Shown here piece by piece: positions 30,141 through 36,272 of a stretch of 36,272 nt of DNA. This DNA is from Cryobacterium sp. (GTDB lineage Bacteria > Actinomycetota > Actinomycetes > Actinomycetales > Microbacteriaceae), in the NCBI GenBank assembly GCA_025465015.1, contig JAODMM010000094.1, positions 1-36,272 on the forward strand. Direction: 5' to 3'. The notes beneath the pieces were generated by a model. That model had not been told where the DNA came from, ran no database searches, and was given only the letters and a program-made list of their open reading frames with translations. The position numbers and the translations under genes were made by a program. Each line of letters opens with the position of its first letter. Position 1 is the first letter of the stretch.

Positions 30141-33065
30141 ATGTCACAAGCCTTCACCGAGCGCCACATCGGAACCGACGCCGACGCACAGTCCCACATG
30201 CTCGCCGCCGTGGGCTACGACTCGCTAGAGTCGCTGGTCGAGGCGGCCATCCCGCCGTCGATCCACGTCGACCAGTTCCGGCGCGGCGAGGTGAGCGCCC
30301 TCCCGCCCGCGGCGACCGAGCGCGAAGCCATTACCGAACTTCGTGCGCTTGCCGCGCGCAACACGGTGAAGCGGTCGATGATCGGCCTGGGCTACTACGA
30401 CACGCTCACCCCGGCCGTCATCAAGCGGAACGTGCTCGAAAATCCCAGCTGGTACACGGCGTACACGCCATACCAGCCTGAGATTTCCCAGGGCCGGCTC
30501 GAGGCTTTGATCAACTTCCAGACCATGGTCTCCGACCTCACCGGTATGGCCACCGCGAACGCGTCGATGCTCGATGAGGGAACGGCGGTCGTTGAGGGGA
30601 TGCTGCTCGCCCGTCGAGCGTCGAAGGTCGCCTCCCGGCGGTTCATCGTCGACGCCGATGCGTTTCCGCAGACCCTGGCCCTGCTTGCCAACCGTGCCGA
30701 GGCAGTGGGAATCGACCTCGATGTGCGCCACCTCGACAATTCGACGACGGTGGACGACCTCGGCGAGCACTTCGGAATCCTCGTGCAGTATCCCGGGGCA
30801 TCCGGGCGGGTATGGAACCCGGAAACCGTTATCGCGTCCTCGAAAATGCACGGAGGCGTCGCGGTCGTCGCTGCGGACCTGCTTGCGCTGACCCTCATCA
30901 CCTCGCCGGGCGAACTCGGTGCGGACGTGGTCGTAGGCACCAGCCAGCGTTTCGGCGTTCCGATGGGATTCGGCGGACCGCACGCGGGCTACATGGCCGT
31001 GCGGAAGGGTCTCGAGCGGCAACTGCCGGGGCGCCTTGTCGGTGTCAGCGTGGACGCAACCGGGCACCCCGCCTACCGGTTGTCACTTCAGGTGCGTGAA
31101 CAGCACATCCGTCGTGACAAGGCCACCTCAAACATCTGTACCGCACAGGTGCTGCTCGCCGTGATGGCCGGCATGTACGCGGTCTACCACGGGCCCGACG
31201 GACTGCGTGCAATTGCTACCCGAGTGCAGGAATGCGCAGGCCGGCTCACGGCCGCACTGCGGGCCAGCGGCGTGGAGGTGGCGGGGGACACCTTCTTCGA
31301 CACCATCCAGGTGAGAGTGCCGGGGCGTGCCGTCGACATCATCGCCCGCGCGTGGGAGGGGGGTGTCAACCTCCGGCTGATCGACCAGGACACCGTCGGA
31401 ATCTCGGTCGACGAGACGACGACGGCTGCCGACCTGAGTGTCGTCATGGGCGCGTTCGGAGGAAGGGACTCATTCGGCATCGTCTCGTTCGAGGCGCTCG
31501 AGCACGGGATTCCTGGCGACCTCGCCCGCACCAGCGACTATCTCACCCACGCCATTTTCAACACGCACCGCTCCGAGACCAGCATGATGCGTTACCTCAA
31601 GCGACTCGCCGACTACGACTACGCCCTCGACCGCGGCATGATCCCGCTCGGTTCGTGCACGATGAAGCTCAACGCCGCCACCGAAATGGAGTCCGTCACC
31701 TGGCCTGAATTTGCGGGGATCCACCCGTTCGCCCCCCGCTCCGACGTGGAAGGCTACCTCGAGCTCATCTCGCAGCTTGAGTCATGGCTGGCGGATGTGA
31801 CGGGGTACGACTCGGTGTCTCTGCAACCGAATGCCGGCAGCCAGGGCGAACTCGCCGGGCTGCTCGCCATTCGCGGCTACCACCGGTCGCGCGGGGACTC
31901 CGCACGAACGGTCTGCCTGATTCCCTCCAGCGCCCACGGCACCAACGCGGCCTCCGCTGTTCTGGCAGGAATGCGCGTCGTCGTGGTCGCCTGCGACGAG
32001 CTGGGGAACGTCGACCTGGACGACCTGCGCGCGAAAATCGCCGCGCATGCGGATGACCTAGCCGCGCTCATGATCACCTACCCGTCCACGCATGGGGTCT
32101 ACGAGCACGAGGTCGGCTCGATCTGCCAAGCCGTACATGATGCCGGTGGGCAGGTGTACGTCGACGGTGCCAACCTCAACGCTCTTCTCGGCTTCGCCCG
32201 GTTCGGCGATTTCGGCGGCGACGTGTCGCACCTGAATTTGCACAAAACGTTCTGCATTCCCCACGGTGGTGGCGGACCCGGTGTTGGACCGGTGGCGGCC
32301 AAGGCGCACCTCGCACCGTTCCTGCCTGGGCATCCGCTGGCTCAGAGCGCCGAGCATTACCTGCGGAACGACGACGGCGTAGGGGCGGCTGGTGACCCGG
32401 TGGGGACCCGCCCGGCCGCCCACGGCGCCGGCCCGATCTCCGCAGCGCCTTATGGCAGCCCCAGCATCCTGCCGATCTCCTGGACCTACGTTCGCATGAT
32501 GGGTGCCGAGGGGCTGAAGCAGGCGACCGGCGCGGCCGTGCTGGCGGCGAACTACGTCGCCACACGACTGCGGGACTCGTTCCCCGTTCTCTACTCGGGT
32601 GATAACGGGCTCGTCGCTCATGAGTGCATCCTCGACCTTCGGCCGCTAACGGAAGCCACCGGTGTCACGGTCGACGATTTCGCAAAAAGGCTCATCGACT
32701 ACGGATTCCACGCGCCGACGATGAGCTTCCCCGTCGCCGGTACCCTCATGGTGGAGCCCACCGAGAGCGAGGACCTCGGCGAGATCGACCGGTTCATTGA
32801 CGCGATGGTCGCGATCAAGGCCGAAGCGGTCGCAGTGGCGGCGGGGGAGTGGCCGGCGACCGACAACCCGCTCCGGAACGCCCCGCACACCGCCCAGTCC
32901 GTGATCGAAGGTGAGTGGCAGCATCCCTACGACCGGGCGAAGGCCGTATACCCGGTGCCCGCCCTGGTGCGGAACAAGTACTGGCCTCCGGTGCGCCGCA
33001 TCGACCAGGCCTTCGGCGACCGCAACCTCGTCTGCGCGTGCCCGCCGCCTGAGGCCTTCGAGTAG
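30141..33065 (+). CDS. gcvP: Glycine dehydrogenase (decarboxylating), P protein
   Basis: Pyridoxal-phosphate enzyme that decarboxylates glycine and loads the aminomethyl group onto GcvH lipoamide. At 974 residues it is the long single-chain form with fused alpha and beta halves. The start of the family pattern is [21 protein letters not shown]. The PLP lysine is Lys702 in [19 protein letters not shown]. Other hallmarks are [40 protein letters not shown] and [15 protein letters not shown] segment with [16 protein letters not shown] before the AAPYGS motif is longer than in many homologues. The ATG has no clear ribosome binding site, and the 102-base gap after gcvH contains short CAACTCCG direct repeats. 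The stop is three bases from the convergent CPBP gene stop. Confidence 0.97.
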   Translation: MSQAFTERHIGTDADAQSHMLAAVGYDSLESLVEAAIPPSIHVDQFRRGEVSALPPAATEREAITELRALAARNTVKRSMIGLGYYDTLTPAVIKRNVLENPSWYTAYTPYQPEISQGRLEALINFQTMVSDLTGMATANASMLDEGTAVVEGMLLARRASKVASRRFIVDADAFPQTLALLANRAEAVGIDLDVRHLDNSTTVDDLGEHFGILVQYPGASGRVWNPETVIASSKMHGGVAVVAADLLALTLITSPGELGADVVVGTSQRFGVPMGFGGPHAGYMAVRKGLERQLPGRLVGVSVDATGHPAYRLSLQVREQHIRRDKATSNICTAQVLLAVMAGMYAVYHGPDGLRAIATRVQECAGRLTAALRASGVEVAGDTFFDTIQVRVPGRAVDIIARAWEGGVNLRLIDQDTVGISVDETTTAADLSVVMGAFGGRDSFGIVSFEALEHGIPGDLARTSDYLTHAIFNTHRSETSMMRYLKRLADYDYALDRGMIPLGSCTMKLNAATEMESVTWPEFAGIHPFAPRSDVEGYLELISQLESWLADVTGYDSVSLQPNAGSQGELAGLLAIRGYHRSRGDSARTVCLIPSSAHGTNAASAVLAGMRVVVVACDELGNVDLDDLRAKIAAHADDLAALMITYPSTHGVYEHEVGSICQAVHDAGGQVYVDGANLNALLGFARFGDFGGDVSHLNLHKTFCIPHGGGGPGVGPVAAKAHLAPFLPGHPLAQSAEHYLRNDDGVGAAGDPVGTRPAAHGAGPISAAPYGSPSILPISWTYVRMMGAEGLKQATGAAVLAANYVATRLRDSFPVLYSGDNGLVAHECILDLRPLTEATGVTVDDFAKRLIDYGFHAPTMSFPVAGTLMVEPTESEDLGEIDRFIDAMVAIKAEAVAVAAGEWPATDNPLRNAPHTAQSVIEGEWQHPYDRAKAVYPVPALVRNKYWPPVRRIDQAFGDRNLVCACPPPEAFE

Positions 33066-33068
33066 CGT

Positions 33069-33854
33069 TCAGGAACGCGGTGCGAGAAGCGCCGGCCACC
33101 AGGCAAGGGCAAGCGGGTACCCGACAAACGACACAATGTCGAGGACCCAGTGCGCCACCACCAGCGGCATCGTGCGTCCCCAGCGTTGGTAGCACCAGCC
33201 GAAGAGAACTCCCATCGCCACGTTCCCGAAGAATGGGCCGATCCCTTGGTAGAGGTGGTAGCTCCCGCGAAGGAGCGCGGAGGAGAGGATGATCGTCCAC
33301 TTCGACCAGCCGAGCTCGGCCAGGCGAGTGAAAAGGTAGCCGACGACGATGAGCTCCTCGGTCAGGGCCGCCCGGAGCGCTGATAGGACGAGGATCGGAA
33401 TTGTCCACCAGTGAGTGTCCAGAGGTGACGCCACCACGGCGACCGTCAATCCGAGTGCGCGGCCGGCGAGATAGAGTCCTAGCCCCGGCACGCCGATGGC
33501 CAGAACCAACAGGAGTCCCGCTCCGACATCACGGCCAGGTCGGGTCGCGTCGAGGCCGAGGCGGCGGAAGGCGCTCCGGCCCGGAAGCCAGAGCAGGTAG
33601 AGCACGAGCGCGACCGCGAAGAGGTCGAAGAAGATGGCTAAGAATTGATACGTGAAGTCGAGCCACTCCCGCGGCGACTGCGAGGCGTTGAGCGCGGTCG
33701 ACTGGTCAGCCAGCGGGGTGCCCGCGGTCAGCCGAGCGGCGATCGCCACGACGGAATAGACGGCGGATGCCCCGAGTGAGAGCCCAAGCACGATCGCGAC
33801 CTCCCAGCCCAATCGCCGTCTGCGTCGGGAGGCTTCGGGGAAGATGATGCTCAT
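33069..33854 (-). CDS. CPBP-family intramembrane metalloprotease
   Basis: A 261-residue integral membrane protein of the CAAX/CPBP family with about seven hydrophobic helices. The core shows EELIVVGYLFTRL (Glu-Glu pair), ALLRGSYHLYQG with the conserved His, GNVAMGVLFGW with the conserved Asn and VVAHWVLD with the second His. The usual EExxxR motif reads EELIVV here, with Val at the Arg position. I believe this variant recurs in actinobacterial members, so activity is not ruled out. Possible roles include peptide or prenyl-protein processing, but the substrate is unknown. It is convergent with gcvP and divergent from typA. Confidence 0.85.
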   Translation of the reverse strand: MSIIFPEASRRRRRLGWEVAIVLGLSLGASAVYSVVAIAARLTAGTPLADQSTALNASQSPREWLDFTYQFLAIFFDLFAVALVLYLLWLPGRSAFRRLGLDATRPGRDVGAGLLLVLAIGVPGLGLYLAGRALGLTVAVVASPLDTHWWTIPILVLSALRAALTEELIVVGYLFTRLAELGWSKWTIILSSALLRGSYHLYQGIGPFFGNVAMGVLFGWCYQRWGRTMPLVVAHWVLDIVSFVGYPLALAWWPALLAPRS

Positions 33855-34139
33855 CCGCTCATCCTGCCATCTGGCGTACGCGCGCCGACCATCCCGCAGG
33901 CGCCCGGATCACTGCACGGCGTCGACGGGAGGGGCCCGCTCCGAGCCACCCGGCAGGGTCTTGTGGCCCGTGCGCATCCCGTGGTTCTCTGACCTCCGCT
34001 AGGGAATGGCGACGGTGGTCGGGGCCGGGGGTTGCGCCCGTGCGGTAGGATAGCCGTTTGGGTTGGCTTCTGCCCCCCTGCATCCATTCTTCGCCGCACG
34101 ACAGACCCTGCGGCCACCTCCTCGTAAGGATTTGTTTTT
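33855..34139. promoter_or_regulatory. Divergent promoter region of the CPBP gene and typA
   Basis: 285 bases without a gene. A candidate -10 for typA is TAGGAT at 34046-34051, giving a leader of about 80 bases. The typA ribosome binding site AAGGA (34126-34130) can pair in a small hairpin with TCCT at 34119-34122 across a CGTA loop. The CPBP promoter is not evident. Confidence 0.4.
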
Positions 34140-36050
34140 ATGGCGATTGCCACGCGCAATAACCTCCGGAACGTTGCAATTGTTGCTCACGTCGACCATG
34201 GGAAGACCACCCTCGTCGACGCCATGCTCAACCAGACCAACTCGTTCGCCGAGCACTCGCATGTCGATGAGCGCGCGATGGATTCCAACGAGCTTGAGCG
34301 CGAAAAGGGCATCACCATCCTGGCCAAGAACACGGCCATCTCCTACAAGGGCGTCCACGCGACCGACGGTCCGATCACGATCAACGTGATCGACACCCCA
34401 GGTCACGCCGACTTCGGTGGAGAGGTCGAGCGCGGTCTCTCGATGGTGGACGGCGTCGTGCTCCTCGTCGACGCGAGCGAGGGCCCGCTCCCGCAGACCC
34501 GCTTCGTGCTGCGTAAGGCACTCGAGGCCAAGCACCCCGTCATCCTGCTGGTCAATAAGACCGACCGTCCCGATGCCCGGATCGACGAGGTCGTCGCCGA
34601 GAGCCAGGACCTGCTCCTCGGCCTTGCCAGTGACATGGCCGACGAGCACCCCGACCTCGACCTCGACGCGATCCTTGACGTACCGGTTGTTTATGCTTCC
34701 GGCCGTAATGGCGCGGCAAGCTGGAACAAGCCGGACAACGGTGTGCTTCCCGACAACGATGACCTCGAGCCGCTGTTCGACGCGATTCTCAAGCACATCC
34801 CCGCTCCGACCTACGACGATGAGCACCCGCTGCAGGCGCATGTCACGAACCTGGACGCCAGCCCGTTCCTCGGCCGCCTCGCGTTGCTTCGCGTCTTCAA
34901 CGGCACCATCAAGAAGGGCCAGACGGTTGCCTGGGTCAAGCATGACGGCTCCGTGCACAACGTGCGTGTGACCGAATTGCTGATCACCAAGGCGCTCGAC
35001 CGTTATCCGACCGACAGCGCAGGCCCGGGCGACATCGTCGCTGTCGCCGGTTTCGAGGACATCACCATCGGTGAAACCCTCGCGGATCCCGACGACGTGC
35101 GCCCGCTGCCGACAATCACGGTCGATCAGCCCGCCATCTCCATGACGATCGGCACCAACACCTCGCCGCTGATGGGAAAGGTCAAGGGTCACAAGCTCAC
35201 CGCGCGGATGGTCAAGGACCGTCTCGACCGAGAGCTCGTCGGTAACGTCTCGCTGAAGGTCGTCGACATCGGACGCCCCGACGCGTGGGAAGTCCAGGGC
35301 CGGGGTGAGCTTGCTCTTGCCATCCTGGTTGAGCAGATGCGCCGTGAGGGCTTCGAACTCACCGTCGGCAAGCCACAGGTTGTTGTGAAGAAGGTCGACG
35401 GCAAGGTCCACGAACCGTACGAGCACCTCACCATCGACTCGCCCGAAGAGTACCTCGGCGCCATCACGCAGCTGCTGGCCGCGCGCAAGGGTCGGATGGA
35501 GAACATGGCGAACCACGGCACCGGCTGGGTTCGGATGGAATTCATAGTTCCCTCTCGCGGCTTGATCGGCTTCCGCACCCAGTTCCTCACCGACACCCGC
35601 GGTACCGGTATCGCCAACGCCATCTTCCACGGCTACGAGCCCTGGGCCGGCACCATCACCACCCGTAACAACGGCTCGATCGTCGCCGACCGCTCGGGTG
35701 TTGTCACCCCGTTTGCGATCATCGCGCTTCAGGAAAGGATGACATTCTTCGTCAACCCGACTGAAGAGGTGTACGAAGGCATGGTCATCGGCGAGAACTC
35801 CCGTGCCGACGACATGGACGTGAACATCACCAAGGAGAAGAAGCTGACCAACATGCGTCAGTCAACCTCGGACACGTTCGAGTCGATGACGCCGTCACGT
35901 CAGCTGACGCTGGAAGAGTGCCTGGAGTTCGCCCGCGAAGACGAGTGCGTCGAGGTCACGCCGGCCATGGTGCGCATCCGCAAGGTCGAACTCGCCGCGT
36001 CAGCGCGCGCGCGCAACACCAGCCGACTGAAGAAGCAGGACGTGAGCTGA
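34140..36050 (+). CDS. typA: Translational GTPase TypA/BipA
   Basis: A ribosome-binding GTPase of the EF-G family that aids 50S assembly and translation under stress and at low temperature. The 636-residue protein is full length. GTPase motifs are [14 protein letters not shown] (G1), [13 protein letters not shown] (G2 region), [21 protein letters not shown] (G3), [10 protein letters not shown] (G4) and a following SGRNGAA segment. Domain II, the two EF-G-like domains, and the C-terminal TypA domain with [21 protein letters not shown] and [15 protein letters not shown] follow in order. The ribosome binding site AAGGA is about nine bases before the ATG in a U-rich spacer. The next gene is the PIG-L-like partial gene. 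Confidence 0.97.
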   Translation: MAIATRNNLRNVAIVAHVDHGKTTLVDAMLNQTNSFAEHSHVDERAMDSNELEREKGITILAKNTAISYKGVHATDGPITINVIDTPGHADFGGEVERGLSMVDGVVLLVDASEGPLPQTRFVLRKALEAKHPVILLVNKTDRPDARIDEVVAESQDLLLGLASDMADEHPDLDLDAILDVPVVYASGRNGAASWNKPDNGVLPDNDDLEPLFDAILKHIPAPTYDDEHPLQAHVTNLDASPFLGRLALLRVFNGTIKKGQTVAWVKHDGSVHNVRVTELLITKALDRYPTDSAGPGDIVAVAGFEDITIGETLADPDDVRPLPTITVDQPAISMTIGTNTSPLMGKVKGHKLTARMVKDRLDRELVGNVSLKVVDIGRPDAWEVQGRGELALAILVEQMRREGFELTVGKPQVVVKKVDGKVHEPYEHLTIDSPEEYLGAITQLLAARKGRMENMANHGTGWVRMEFIVPSRGLIGFRTQFLTDTRGTGIANAIFHGYEPWAGTITTRNNGSIVADRSGVVTPFAIIALQERMTFFVNPTEEVYEGMVIGENSRADDMDVNITKEKKLTNMRQSTSDTFESMTPSRQLTLEECLEFAREDECVEVTPAMVRIRKVELAASARARNTSRLKKQDVS

Positions 36051-36164
36051 GGCTCGATTCTCCGGGCCGTATTTCTGGTAGTTATGCGTCAGCGTCATGC
36101 GTTCTTCTCTCGTTATGCTGCTGATGTGGGCATCCGGTCCATCTGATCGGAGTGGGGCGCGAGC

Positions 36165-36272
36165 ATGGTCCTGGCAGGCGACGGTGAACGCGTTGCGTTC
36201 ATACTCGATCGTCCCGGGGACGAGTCGCTTATCACCGGCGGCACGATCGCGCGGCTCCGGGCGGAGGGGGGA
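36165..36272 (+). CDS. PIG-L/LmbE-like deacetylase, N-terminus only, altered HPDDE motif
   Basis: The last 36 codons of the window begin a PIG-L (LmbE) fold: VAFILDRPGDESLITGGTIA matches the family start in which the zinc site reads HPDDE and is followed by S-x-x-x-GGT. Here that motif reads RPGDE, so the metal-binding His and the first Asp (a proposed catalytic base in MshB) are replaced by Arg and Gly. The start ATG at 36165 is chosen because the frame is open and the core motif begins 10 residues later; GGAG lies about 12 bases upstream, which is long. TATGCT (36114-36119) is a possible -10. The rest of the gene lies outside the window, so active-site status cannot be judged fully. Confidence 0.7.
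   Translation, partial: MVLAGDGERVAFILDRPGDESLITGGTIARLRAEGG

Noticed and set aside
32370-32430. Insertion or frameshift inside gcvP before the AAPYGS motif
   Set aside because: The frame stays open and conserved sequence resumes in register, so it is probably just a longer loop.
33999-35630. Long minus-strand frame (543 codons) antisense to typA
   Set aside because: typA is full length with all GTPase motifs on the other strand; the opposite frame has no recognisable domain.

Overview
The window is high-GC chromosomal DNA of an actinobacterium, most likely a member of the Microbacteriaceae. The evidence is the codon use, GTG starts, several apparently leaderless genes, a DUF6264-type protein, an MT0933-type antitoxin, a class II FBPase (GlpX) and a tandem glycine riboswitch ahead of gcvT-gcvH-gcvP. 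The genus cannot be fixed from the sequence. No rRNA, tRNA, insertion sequence, prophage or CRISPR array was seen.

Layout. Positions 1-3862 hold a minus-strand run xseA-xseB-DUF4245 protein-beta carbonic anhydrase-fumC (fumC is cut by the left edge), tightly packed with two ATGA overlaps. ispH diverges from xseA. Positions 5019-7872 hold the aldolase fba with a small DUF6264 membrane protein behind it, divergent from glpX; a perfect 20-bp palindrome lies between fba and glpX. Then come rmuC, a DEDDh exonuclease, ychF, an alpha/beta hydrolase, an AlkD-like protein that has lost a key motif, a hypothetical protein and a HhH-PHP protein.

The most interesting block is 14570-24157, an ini-type (iniBAC-like) module. 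It encodes an Hsp70-like ATPase that has a membrane anchor and a Pro/Thr-rich tail instead of a substrate-binding domain, then a large STAND/LuxR regulator resembling mycobacterial IniR. After a 282-bp regulatory gap come an IniB-like protein with an Asp/Asn-rich repeat region and two dynamin-like GTPases (IniA-like and IniC-like). In mycobacteria IniR and iniBAC respond to cell-envelope stress. Here the Hsp70-like gene sits directly before the regulator gene in a probable operon. I infer a two-part system: a sensor unit (Hsp70-IniR) that controls an effector unit (IniB-IniA-IniC) acting on the membrane. An inverted repeat upstream of iniB and a 19-bp hairpin between iniB and iniA are candidate control elements.

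After the module come a four-helix membrane protein convergent with iniC, a HhH-GPD DNA repair protein, an orphan MT0933-like antitoxin, a small membrane coiled-coil protein, a diacylglycerol-kinase-family lipid kinase and a PAP2 phosphatase. Next is the glycine cleavage operon under a tandem glycine riboswitch, then a CPBP-family membrane protease, typA/bipA, and the first 36 codons of a PIG-L-like protein whose metal-binding motif is altered.
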